Assembly: GCA_937983015.1 (NCBI GenBank)
Contig: CALKAK010000024.1
Coordinates: 1 to 21,078 of the forward strand
Length of the DNA stretch: 21,078 nt
Reading direction: 5' to 3'
Source of the DNA: an uncultured Bacillaceae bacterium
Lineage (GTDB): Bacteria; Bacillota; Bacilli; Bacillales; Caldibacillaceae
Shown: piece after piece, positions 6,924-14,320 of the stretch
How positions within the stretch are numbered: position 1 is the first letter of the stretch
Layout of the letters: each line of letters opens with the position of its first letter
The notes under the pieces: generated by a model
Told to the model about the DNA's origin: nothing
Database searches by the model: none
The model's input: only the letters and a program-made list of their open reading frames with translations
Position numbers and translations under genes: made by a program

Positions 6924-7427
6924 TTATTCGGCCAGCTGGATCTCGAGATGAATGATCAAGTTTGTATAGATGAACATTTCCGTTACGATCAGTTTATAAC
7001 GTTTATCGTTAATTTTTATCGGCTTGTTTTCGATCGTCTTTTTGATAAGCTCGCGGGTGTTAAAGACGAATTCCAAATCCCTGGCCAGTACAGGTCGAAT
7101 ATCTTCTTTAATCGCTTCTTCTGTTTCGTATTTACTCAATGCGTCAATTTTATATTTATCCGCATTTTTGATTTTAACTTCAATAGATTGGACGGTAAGT
7201 ATTTTATTTCCTTCCTCATTCAATTTTTGGAATTCTTCTTGCCAAATGCTTTTTTCCTTTTCCAGGCTTTGAATCTGTTCTTTTTGCATCTGAATTGTCG
7301 ATGCCTGTCTTTCTTGCAGTTCACCATATAAGATCAATAAAATCAACCAGCTGATGATTCCGCCGATGACCGCTCCGAAGAAAAATAGTTGCCAGGGCCG
7401 TTTTTCATATAAAGGAGGAATCCGCAT
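6924..7427 (-). CDS. ytrI: Sporulation membrane protein YtrI
   Basis: Bitopic membrane protein made in sporulating Bacillus (the ytrHI operon is under sigma-E in B. subtilis), needed for full spore formation. From the ATG at 7427 it has 167 residues, the B. subtilis length, starting MRIPPLYEKR. One transmembrane helix lies at about 15-36, followed by a heptad-rich coiled coil (about 37-75) and a globular part to the end. A GTG at 7439 would add four residues, but it is embedded in the ribosome binding site AGGTGA (7441-7436). The ATG is eight bases from that site. The site overlaps the last codons of ytrH, so the two genes are translationally linked. Confidence 0.92.
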   Translation of the reverse strand: MRIPPLYEKRPWQLFFFGAVIGGIISWLILLILYGELQERQASTIQMQKEQIQSLEKEKSIWQEEFQKLNEEGNKILTVQSIEVKIKNADKYKIDALSKYETEEAIKEDIRPVLARDLEFVFNTRELIKKTIENKPIKINDKRYKLIVTEMFIYTNLIIHLEIQLAE

Positions 7428-7431
7428 GTCT

Positions 7432-7755
7432 CTATTCACCTGTAAGCCAGCTGATGATCAGCGTACCTGTTTGGGCACCGCCGAGGGCGGATAAGATCAA
7501 CAAAATTTGCTTGATCAAAGAAATCGTTTCGCCCTGGATCAGACCACGTTCAATATTGTAGACGGCACCAAAAGTACCACCAATTGCCGCAACGATTGCC
7601 CATATTCGGAGGCTATCGGCTAGACGGCGTATTTCCGTTAATGGGGGTTCGCCGATTAAAAAGGCGGATATGCCGCCGATTAATGCTCCGCCCAATAATA
7701 CACCGAGGGCGATAAAGAAACTATTGATAAAAGTAGGAATGAACGCTTCGTTCAT
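7432..7755 (-). CDS. ytrH: Sporulation membrane protein YtrH
   Basis: Small, very hydrophobic protein of 107 residues with three membrane segments (roughly 6-32, 47-64 and 79-105) rich in Gly and Ala. The YtrH family acts with YtrI in spore formation in the mother cell. I start it at ATG 7755, eight bases after GGAG (7767-7764). An in-frame GTG at 7764 overlaps that site and would add three residues. The ytrI ribosome binding site lies inside its 3' end. It is divergent from dnaE, as in B. subtilis. Confidence 0.93.
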   Translation of the reverse strand: MNEAFIPTFINSFFIALGVLLGGALIGGISAFLIGEPPLTEIRRLADSLRIWAIVAAIGGTFGAVYNIERGLIQGETISLIKQILLILSALGGAQTGTLIISWLTGE

Positions 7756-7781
7756 CGATTCCACTCCATCGACGTGAAATA

Positions 7782-7809
7782 AGTATATTTTTTACAGTGC
7801 ATGTCCTAT
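7782..7809 (-). promoter_or_regulatory. Possible sigma-E promoter of ytrHI
   Basis: On the minus strand, AATATACT (7789-7782) resembles the sigma-E -10 CATACANT, with an ATA -35 core (7809-7807) 17 bases upstream. It would start about 20 bases before the ytrH start. A second candidate (CATAAGTT with ATA 16 bases upstream) lies further up. The sigma-E assignment rests mainly on what is known of the operon in B. subtilis. Confidence 0.35.
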
Positions 7810-7881
7810 AACAACTTATGAAGTACTTTGCGAAATTATGATGGCTATCAAGTTGATAAGAAATGAAAGCAGTTAATGTTT

Positions 7882-7917
7882 TATAATAAAGTAACGACAT
7901 GGATTATCGGATATAAT
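7882..7917 (+). promoter_or_regulatory. Candidate -10 boxes for dnaE
   Basis: Two perfect TATAAT hexamers occur, at 7882-7887 and 7912-7917. Neither has a good -35 box at 16-18 bases; a TTGATA at 7853-7858 is 23 bases from the first. The second would give a leader of only about 16 bases before ATG 7940. One of them likely serves dnaE. Confidence 0.35.
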
Positions 7918-7939
7918 GAAAAGAACGGTGGGAAAAGCG

Positions 7940-10900
7940 ATGTCTTTTGTTCACTTACATACATTTAGTGCGTATTCGTTATTACAAAGTACCTTACAGC
8001 CGGAAGAGTTAGTGCGATTGGCGAAGGAAAAAGGGTATCAGGCGATCGCCCTAACGGATCGGAACGTTTTATACGGGGCTATTCCTTTTTATAAGGCTTG
8101 TGTCAAACATGAAATAAAGCCGATTTTAGGTTTAACCGCTGACATTCTTACAGAGCAACCGTATCCCCTGATCTTATTGGCGAAAAATAAAACAGGCTTT
8201 CAAAATTTAATGAAGATCTCAAGTGCCATTCAAACCCGTTCTCCCGAGGGAATCCCGGTGAAATGGTTAAAACATTACTGCGAGGGTATTTTTGCGATTT
8301 CCCCGGGATATGATGGAGAAATAGAACGGTTGCTTCTTGCAGGAAAAACAGCCGAAGCCAGGGAAAAAATCCTGTTATACAAACAAATATTCGCTCCTTC
8401 TTCGTTTTATTTATCCATTCAAAATCTCCCCCATCCGGATTATCAAAAATTAACTGAGGATCTTATAAAAATAGGAAAAGAACTCGATGTTCCTGTGGTA
8501 GCCACGAATAAGACTTGTTTCGCTACGAAGGAGGACTATGAAGCTTGGAAAGCCTTAGAAGCGATTCGCAAGAATCAATTGATGTCTGAACTTGAACGAT
8601 CACCAATAGAAAAAGAATATTATTTGAAAAGTTACCGGGAAATGGAACAACTTTTTCAAAACTACCCCGAGGCATTAGAAAATACGGTTCGCATTGCCGA
8701 AGAATGTTCCGTTGAGCTTGAATTTCATCAAGAACTACTACCAAAATACCCGCTAACGAATAAAACGGCAGATGAATATTTAACAGAACTTTGTGAACAG
8801 GGACTCGTAAAGCGTGTAAAACAGCCAACGGAAGAGTATAAAAAGCGCTTGGATTACGAGCTGAATGTGATAAAAACGATGAAATACAGCGATTATTTCT
8901 TAATCGTCTGGGACTTTGTACAATATGCAAAATCCCAGGGGATGATCGTGGGACCCGGACGGGGGTCAGCTGCGGGATCCCTGGTTTCCTATTGCCTGGG
9001 TATAACGGATGTGGATCCGATAAAGTATGACTTATTGTTCGAACGGTTTTTGAATCCAGAGCGGATATCGATGCCTGATATCGATATCGACTTCCCTGAT
9101 AACCGTCGTGATGAAGTGATCGAGTATGTAGTCAATAAATATGGTCATGGGAACGTCGCGCAGATTATCACCTTCGGTACTTTTCAAGCGAAGGCTGCAT
9201 TACGGGATGCAGGTCGTGTCTTCGGACTGGAAAATAAGGATTTGGATCGTATCGCAAAAGCGGTTCCTGCTAAACTGGGTATCACGATTAAAGAGGCATT
9301 ACAGGAGTCTCGTGAACTTTATCAATTGTCCAAAAGGCCAGAATTTCAGAAGGTATTCGCGATCGCTCGCAAAATTGAAGGCCTACCTAGACACACGTCA
9401 ACCCATGCGGCGGGGGTTGTGATCAGCGATCGACCGCTGGTGGAGATCATCCCCTTAGATCGGGGAGCGGAAGATATATTACTCACGCAGTATCCGATGG
9501 AAATATTAGAAGAAATCGGTCTTTTAAAGATGGATTTTCTCGGTTTGCGAAATTTGACGTTAATGGAATCGGTACTAAAATCGATACAAACTCGTGAAGG
9601 AAAATACATCCAATTAAGCCAGATCCCCCTTGACGATCCAAAAACTTATCGGTTATTGCAACGGGGAGAAACAAGCGGAGTCTTCCAATTAGAATCGCGG
9701 GGGATGCGTGATGTATTAATTCGTTTACAACCGTCAGAGTTTGAAGATATCGTTGCGGTAATCGCCCTTTATCGACCCGGACCGATGCAAAATATCCCGG
9801 TTTACATCGAACGGAAACATGGTAATAAACCGGTAGTATATCCTCATCCCGATTTAGCCGGCATTCTAGAAAAAACCTACGGGGTCATCATTTATCAAGA
9901 ACAGATCATGCAAATCGCAGCAAAAATGGCCGGATTCAGCCTCGGGGAAGCGGACTTATTGCGCCGTGCGGTCGCGAAGAAAAAAAGAGAGATCCTGGAT
10001 AAAGAACGGGACCATTTCGTAAAAGGGGCACTGGCCAATGGATATACCGAAAAAGTCGCCAATGAGATTTATGATCTAATTGTTCGGTTTGCCGATTATG
10101 GTTTTAACCGGAACCATGCAGTACCCTATAGCATGATCGCCTACCAAATGGCTTATCTGAAAGCTCATTATCCGCTTTACTTTTTCGGAGCACTTTTAAC
10201 CTCTGTGATCGGTAATGAAGAAAAAACCGCCCAGTATATTCGTGAGGTGAGAAAACTCGGTTTTCAAGTAAAAGCTCCATCGATCAATAAAAGTGGTTAT
10301 CGCTATAAAGTTGAAGAAGGGGGCTTGCGTTTCAGCCTAGCGGCGATCAAGGGAGTCGGGTATCAAGCTTTGAAAGAAATCTTGCGTGCCCGCCAGGAAA
10401 GACCCTTTACAGACCTATTCGATTTTTGTATTCGGGTATCATTACGCACGGTGAATCGAACGATTATGGAGCGTTTAATATATGCGGGGAGTATGGATGA
10501 ATTTGGTGTGGATCGGGCGGTGCTTTTGGCAAGTCTCGATGCCGCGATCGAACATGCCCGTTTATTAAAACCTGAAGATGAACAGATCAATCTCATGTTC
10601 GGTGAAGGTTTTGCCTTGAAACCGAAATATGTAGAAGTCGAACCGATGCCCGTCGATGAAAAATTAAATAGAGAAAAAGACGTTCTAGGAATATTCTTAT
10701 CAGAGCATCCCGCGCAAATCCACCGGCGTACTTTCCTGTTAAATGGAGCGATCTTGATCAGTGAATTGCAGGAGGAGAAAAAGAACAAGCTACTCGGTGT
10801 TCTGGTCACCGACGAAAGAAAAATCCGGACAAAAAGCGGTCAGACCATGTCCTTTTTAGAAATAAGTGATGAGAGTGGGGAAATATCCGCTGTTGTATTT

Positions 10901-11284
10901 CCGGATGTATATCGTAAGTATTTGCGGATTTTAAAAAAAGGTGCACTCGTATTACTGGAGGGATACTTAGAATACAGAAAAGGACGTGCCCAGTTTGTTG
11001 TTCAGCAAGCGAAAGCCCTCGAAGAACTTTCGAAACCGGGGCCCGGGGTGCAACTGTTTTTACGGATCACGGCGGAAAAAGATCGCAAAGAGATATTAAT
11101 GCAAGTAAAAAATGCTCTTTTCCAAAAGCAAGGGGAGACGAAAGTCATGCTCTTTATTGAGAAGACCAAGAAGCTCATCCGGCTGTCAGATGAATATCGC
11201 GTCGACCTGGATGGGGATGTTATCGAAGAATTAAGGAAAATCCTCAATCCGGAAAATGTACGGATCCATTCCTTGCGAAAATAA
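7940..11284 (+). CDS. dnaE: DNA polymerase III alpha subunit DnaE
   Basis: Replicative DNA polymerase of the C family, which in Bacillus extends RNA primers before handing over to PolC. The 1114 residues match B. subtilis DnaE (1115). Order: PHP domain (about 1-210, starting MSFVHLHTFSAYS), polymerase core with GPGRGSAAGS, catalytic PDIDIDF (aspartates near 382 and 384) and third aspartate D532 (LLKMDFLGLRNL), then helix-hairpin-helix (AAIKGVGYQAL, about 800) and the C-terminal OB fold (about 950-1040). There is no proofreading exonuclease domain, which separates it from PolC. An ATG at 7916 is in frame but falls in the TATAAT box. ATG 7940 follows GGTGGG and matches the family N-terminus. 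No clear terminator follows. Confidence 0.97.
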   Translation: MSFVHLHTFSAYSLLQSTLQPEELVRLAKEKGYQAIALTDRNVLYGAIPFYKACVKHEIKPILGLTADILTEQPYPLILLAKNKTGFQNLMKISSAIQTRSPEGIPVKWLKHYCEGIFAISPGYDGEIERLLLAGKTAEAREKILLYKQIFAPSSFYLSIQNLPHPDYQKLTEDLIKIGKELDVPVVATNKTCFATKEDYEAWKALEAIRKNQLMSELERSPIEKEYYLKSYREMEQLFQNYPEALENTVRIAEECSVELEFHQELLPKYPLTNKTADEYLTELCEQGLVKRVKQPTEEYKKRLDYELNVIKTMKYSDYFLIVWDFVQYAKSQGMIVGPGRGSAAGSLVSYCLGITDVDPIKYDLLFERFLNPERISMPDIDIDFPDNRRDEVIEYVVNKYGHGNVAQIITFGTFQAKAALRDAGRVFGLENKDLDRIAKAVPAKLGITIKEALQESRELYQLSKRPEFQKVFAIARKIEGLPRHTSTHAAGVVISDRPLVEIIPLDRGAEDILLTQYPMEILEEIGLLKMDFLGLRNLTLMESVLKSIQTREGKYIQLSQIPLDDPKTYRLLQRGETSGVFQLESRGMRDVLIRLQPSEFEDIVAVIALYRPGPMQNIPVYIERKHGNKPVVYPHPDLAGILEKTYGVIIYQEQIMQIAAKMAGFSLGEADLLRRAVAKKKREILDKERDHFVKGALANGYTEKVANEIYDLIVRFADYGFNRNHAVPYSMIAYQMAYLKAHYPLYFFGALLTSVIGNEEKTAQYIREVRKLGFQVKAPSINKSGYRYKVEEGGLRFSLAAIKGVGYQALKEILRARQERPFTDLFDFCIRVSLRTVNRTIMERLIYAGSMDEFGVDRAVLLASLDAAIEHARLLKPEDEQINLMFGEGFALKPKYVEVEPMPVDEKLNREKDVLGIFLSEHPAQIHRRTFLLNGAILISELQEEKKNKLLGVLVTDERKIRTKSGQTMSFLEISDESGEISAVVFPDVYRKYLRILKKGALVLLEGYLEYRKGRAQFVVQQAKALEELSKPGPGVQLFLRITAEKDRKEILMQVKNALFQKQGETKVMLFIEKTKKLIRLSDEYRVDLDGDVIEELRKILNPENVRIHSLRK

Positions 11285-11302
11285 TTTCGTAGAATAAAAA
11301 AT

Positions 11303-11330
11303 TTTACAGTGTAAATTTTTATGTTATTAT
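11303..11330 (+). promoter_or_regulatory. Promoter of the GntR regulator gene
   Basis: TTTACA (11303-11308) and TATTAT (11325-11330) are spaced by 16 bases. The start would be near 11337, giving a leader of about 125 bases. The -35 lies inside an imperfect inverted repeat (11297-11320: AAAAATTT(T)AC, AGT, GTAAATTTTT). Confidence 0.5.
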
Positions 11331-11345
11331 ATACAATAACATCGG

Positions 11346-11356
11346 TGGTCAGACCA
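11346..11356 (+). promoter_or_regulatory. FadR-type GntR operator (autoregulatory)
   Basis: TGGTCAGACCA is a perfect inverted repeat with one central base. It matches the TGGTCNGACCA core that FadR-subfamily GntR proteins bind. It sits about ten bases after the predicted start point and upstream of a FadR-like gene, so autorepression is likely. A short hairpin, GACCGA/TCGGTC (11389-11403), follows in the leader. Confidence 0.65.
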
Positions 11357-11461
11357 TTAATCTCTCCCCAATCGATCGGGAACGGGAAGACCGATCTTCG
11401 GTCATCGTGTTTCACAATATCATGACATAAAAATGCATCTTAAGGATGGTAGCTGAAAAAG

Positions 11462-12073
11462 ATGAAGAACGATTATAATTCGGATAAGATCTATATATTG
11501 ATCCTTGAAAAAATTCGCGAACTGATCGATGAGGACGGACTGGGTCCGGGTGATCGTTTACCGTCCGAACGGGAGCTTTCCGAAACATTAAATGTGGGAC
11601 GTTCATCCGTTCGTGAAGCGTTGCGCTCTCTGGAACTGTTAGGCTTGATCGAAACGAGGAAAGGGGAGGGGACTTTTCTAGCCGATTTCCGCAATCACCG
11701 TCTCGTGGAAATTTTGAGCAGTTTCATCTTAACGAATGAACAATCACAAAAAGACGTCATCGAGACGATGGAGATGATCGAGTTGGCGGGATTAATGTTA
11801 CTTCTGGAGAAGGATGCCCCGTTTTCCCCGCCATCCCTTGACGGCAAACGGAGTTTCCGGCGGGAGCAATTTTTTCAAGCGGTTTTTGAACGGATTAATA
11901 ATCGCTTACTTTATAAAATTTGGCAGCTTATTGCAGATTTTAAACGAACGATTCACGAACAAGAAGAGAAAATTCCCGCAAGTGCTTTTTCGGCGTTAAT
12001 CAAAGCGATCGATGAACGGTCGGTTCCTGAATTAATTCAGGTTTACCGCCTTCATTTTTTCAGCAAACAATAG
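11462..12073 (+). CDS. FadR-subfamily GntR transcriptional regulator
   Basis: DNA-binding repressor of 203 residues. The GntR winged helix spans about 8-75, with the recognition part LPSERELSETLNVGRSSVRE and the wing GLIETRKGEGTF. The C-terminal half is helical and at FCD position, but short. The usual metal-ligand histidines are mostly gone: FFQAV stands where FH is expected, FSALIKAI where an H is expected, and only the last (RLHF) remains. The effector may therefore differ from a metal-bound carboxylate (inference). The ATG is preceded by AAGGA at an unusually long 15 bases, so initiation may be weak. It lies directly upstream of accDA, in the interval that holds the malic enzyme gene in B. 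subtilis. Control of accDA is plausible but unproven. Confidence 0.9.
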   Translation: MKNDYNSDKIYILILEKIRELIDEDGLGPGDRLPSERELSETLNVGRSSVREALRSLELLGLIETRKGEGTFLADFRNHRLVEILSSFILTNEQSQKDVIETMEMIELAGLMLLLEKDAPFSPPSLDGKRSFRREQFFQAVFERINNRLLYKIWQLIADFKRTIHEQEEKIPASAFSALIKAIDERSVPELIQVYRLHFFSKQ

Positions 12074-12081
12074 TCCCAATA

Positions 12082-12122
12082 TTCCTAAAAGAAACTGTTT
12101 AGGAAATTTTCCGTTGTTTTTT
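12082..12122 (+). terminator. Weak hairpin after the GntR gene
   Basis: TTCCTAAA (12082-12089) pairs perfectly with TTTAGGAA (12098-12105) across an eight-base loop, followed by ATTTTCC and then a run of six T. The AT-rich stem suggests partial termination. This would let some transcripts run on to accDA. I find no clear separate promoter for accD in 12106-12186. Confidence 0.5.
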
Positions 12123-12186
12123 GCGGGCGAATAGAAAATGCTGGAAGACCTGCAAGTTTTCCTAGCTTTACAAGGGAGGATGGACA

Positions 12187-13056
12187 TTGATTAAGGATAT
12201 TTTTTCGAAAAACAAACGCAATTATGCGAAGATCCCTGCCGAATCGGCAAAAAAAGATATTCCGGAAGGGATCATGACAAAATGTCCCGAATGCAAGAAG
12301 ATCATGTTCACGAAAGAATTGGAGAAAAATTTGCGTGTTTGTCTCCATTGTGACTACCATTTCCCGATGACGGCAAAGGAACGTGTGGATAGTTTAGTGG
12401 ATGCCGGTTCATTCCGGGAAATAGATGCGAACATGATTTCACGGAACCCGCTCGAATTTCCCGAGTATGAGGAAAAGTTACAAAAGGATCAAGAAAAAAC
12501 GGGGATGTTAGAAGCGGTCTTAACCGGATTCGGGACGATTAAGGGAAATGAAACGGCTCTGGCGGTTATGGACGCCAATTTTCGGATGGGGAGTATGGGT
12601 TCCGTTGTCGGAGAAAAATTAAAAAATCTGATCGAAAAAGCGGGTGAACGCAAGGTTCCCGTCATAATTTTTTCCGCTTCCGGCGGCGCACGGATGCAAG
12701 AAGGTGTTTTGAGCTTGATGCAAATGGCGAAGGTTAGCGTTGCGTTGAAAAAATTTAGTACAAACGGTGGATTGTACATATCGGTGATGACCCATCCTAC
12801 GACGGGCGGCGTATCGGCAAGTTTTGCCTCCCTTGGAGATTATAACTTCGCAGAACCCGGGGCATTGATCGGTTTTGCAGGTAGAAGGGTCATCGAACAG
12901 ACGATTCGTGAAAAACTTCCGGATGATTTCCAAACAGCCGAATTCTTGCTCAAACACGGCCAACTAGACGCGGTTATTCATCGTAGTGAATTGCGCGACA
13001 AATTGGCGTTCCTTTTAGAGTTCCATAGAAACGGCGGTGAACGAGATGAAGCTTGA
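12187..13056 (+). CDS. accD: Acetyl-CoA carboxylase carboxyltransferase subunit beta
   Basis: Beta half of the carboxyltransferase that moves the carboxyl group from carboxybiotin to acetyl-CoA, making malonyl-CoA for fatty acid synthesis. It pairs with AccA in an alpha2-beta2 complex. The 289 residues start with a four-cysteine zinc ribbon (C33, C36, C52, C55), then the crotonase-fold domain with SASGGARMQEG and the glycine-rich TTGGVSASFA and EPGALIGFAGRRVIEQT. The start is TTG, with GGGAGGA (12174-12180) six bases upstream. The only nearby ATG (12180) is out of frame. The last 11 bases overlap the start of accA, the usual arrangement for equal expression of the two subunits. Confidence 0.97.
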   Translation: MIKDIFSKNKRNYAKIPAESAKKDIPEGIMTKCPECKKIMFTKELEKNLRVCLHCDYHFPMTAKERVDSLVDAGSFREIDANMISRNPLEFPEYEEKLQKDQEKTGMLEAVLTGFGTIKGNETALAVMDANFRMGSMGSVVGEKLKNLIEKAGERKVPVIIFSASGGARMQEGVLSLMQMAKVSVALKKFSTNGGLYISVMTHPTTGGVSASFASLGDYNFAEPGALIGFAGRRVIEQTIREKLPDDFQTAEFLLKHGQLDAVIHRSELRDKLAFLLEFHRNGGERDEA

Positions 13057-14005
13057 ATTGGATTTTGAAAAACCGATCGGTAACTTGCGTAAAAAAATTG
13101 CCGAGTTAAAGGAAATCACAAAAGAGGCGGATGTTGATTTATCGGAAGAAATTCGGAAGTTGGAGGAACGGCTTAGTCGTTTAGAAAAAGAAATCTATGA
13201 TAATTTAAAGCCGTGGAATCGTGTTCAGATTTCCCGGCATCCGGAACGCCCGACAACCCTTGATTATATTTCCTATCTGTTTGAAGATTTTTTTGAGCTG
13301 CATGGAGATCGGTGTTTCGGTGATGATCAGGCGATCGTCGGTGGCCTTGCCCGATATAAAGGGATTCCCGTAACGATCGTCGGCCATCAACGGGGAAAGG
13401 ATACAAAAGAAAATATCAAGAGAAACTTCGGTATGCCCCATCCAGAAGGGTATCGGAAAGCTTTGCGCTTGATGCGGCAGGCTGATAAGTTTAAACGTCC
13501 GATTATCACATTTATCGATACGAAAGGGGCCTATCCTGGTAAGGAAGCTGAAGAACGGGGGCAAAGTGAAGCCATCGCGAAAAATTTGATGGAAATGGGT
13601 GGTTTCCGCGTACCGATTATATGTATTGTAATCGGTGAAGGAGGTAGCGGTGGCGCCCTGGGCCTTGGTGTTGGCAATCGAATTTTGATGTTGGAGAACT
13701 CCACGTACTCGGTCATCTCCCCGGAAGGGGCGGCTTCGATACTATGGAAAGATGCTTCCCTGGCTAAAAAAGCTGCGGAATCATTAAAAATCACCGCCCA
13801 GGATTTGTACCATTTTGGGATTGTTGATGAGATCATTCCAGAGGTCCGGGGTGGAGCGCAAAAAGATCCGGAAAAACAGGCGAAACTGATCGATGGAATT
13901 CTGGAAAGATCTTTAAATGAATTACTTGGGATGACCGAGGAGGAATTGATCAAGCAACGCTATGACAAGTTTTCCCGGATCGGAGAATTCGCATGGAGAG
14001 CGTAA
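13046..14005 (+). CDS. accA: Acetyl-CoA carboxylase carboxyltransferase subunit alpha
   Basis: Alpha half of the carboxyltransferase, partner of AccD. From ATG 13046 it has 319 residues. An N-terminal helical region (about 1-55, EKPIGNLRKKIAELK) leads to the crotonase-fold core with GHQRGKDTKEN, FGMPHPEGYRKALRLM, FIDTKGAYPGKEAEERGQ, GEGGSGGALGLGVGN and SVISPEGAASILWKD, the last forming the oxyanion region. The GTG at 13037 is in frame but forms part of the ribosome binding site GGTGA, which lies five bases before the ATG. It overlaps accD by 11 bases and ends at a strong terminator (14017-14041). Confidence 0.97.
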   Translation: MKLELDFEKPIGNLRKKIAELKEITKEADVDLSEEIRKLEERLSRLEKEIYDNLKPWNRVQISRHPERPTTLDYISYLFEDFFELHGDRCFGDDQAIVGGLARYKGIPVTIVGHQRGKDTKENIKRNFGMPHPEGYRKALRLMRQADKFKRPIITFIDTKGAYPGKEAEERGQSEAIAKNLMEMGGFRVPIICIVIGEGGSGGALGLGVGNRILMLENSTYSVISPEGAASILWKDASLAKKAAESLKITAQDLYHFGIVDEIIPEVRGGAQKDPEKQAKLIDGILERSLNELLGMTEEELIKQRYDKFSRIGEFAWRA

Positions 14006-14016
14006 TGGTTTAAGAT

Positions 14017-14041
14017 AACGTGCCTTCAAGGCACGTTTTTT
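14017..14041 (+). terminator. Rho-independent terminator of accDA
   Basis: AACGTGCC (14017-14024) pairs with GGCACGTT (14030-14037) around a TTCAA loop. A run of six T ends at 14041. It closes the accDA unit before the pfkA promoter region. Confidence 0.9.
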
Positions 14042-14098
14042 CGATTTATCGGAACGTTTGTAATTTTTCCATAAGAAAAACTGCGATTTTTTACGATT

Positions 14099-14132
14099 TT
14101 GACAAACGTTTTCACATCTTTTTTGATATAAT
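14099..14132 (+). promoter_or_regulatory. Extended -10 promoter of pfkA-pyk
   Basis: TATAAT (14127-14132) is preceded by TGA, an extended -10. A perfect TTGACA (14099-14104) lies 22 bases upstream, too far for a normal -35, and no better hexamer is found at 16-18 bases. The extended -10 may carry the promoter. The start would be near 14139, giving a leader of about 180 bases. Confidence 0.6.
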
Positions 14133-14138
14133 ATCATC

Positions 14139-14317
14139 TGTTGGAAATTATATGTAATAGCATCCTTGTATGTTTGCCGATCGGCGATCTTTTTCGTTAT
14201 TCACGGTGAAAATCGCCTTATAGAATTGGTAATTCATCAAGACCATATTGAGTTTCAAGGGCGAGAATGATATGTTAGATGTGTAACAAATTAAAGGTTA
14301 CGTGAACAGGGGTGAAT
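14139..14317 (+). promoter_or_regulatory. Long structured leader of pfkA
   Basis: About 180 untranslated bases. They hold a perfect ten-base palindrome, GCCGATCGGC (14176-14185). A stem GGCGAT (14183-14188) with ATCGCC (14212-14217) can enclose TTCACGGTGAA. A small hairpin GTAAC/GTTAC (about 14283-14301) sits just before the ribosome binding site. I recognise no known riboswitch class. Confidence 0.35.
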
Positions 14318-14320
14318 ATG

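Noticed and set aside
6653..6955. Plus-strand frame of 100 codons after nrnA
   Set aside because: It begins inside the nrnA terminator stem, has no ribosome binding site, is overloaded with Arg, Lys and Ser, and runs antisense into ytrI.
8041..8050. GGCGATCGCC and many other CGATCG-type words
   Set aside because: GATCG is common across all genes here and follows from the codons used; I see no arrangement that suggests a dedicated repeat family.
14099..14113. cre site overlapping the pfkA TTGACA
   Set aside because: The right half (CGTTTTCA) fits the cre consensus but the left half matches at only three of six bases, too weak to call on its own.
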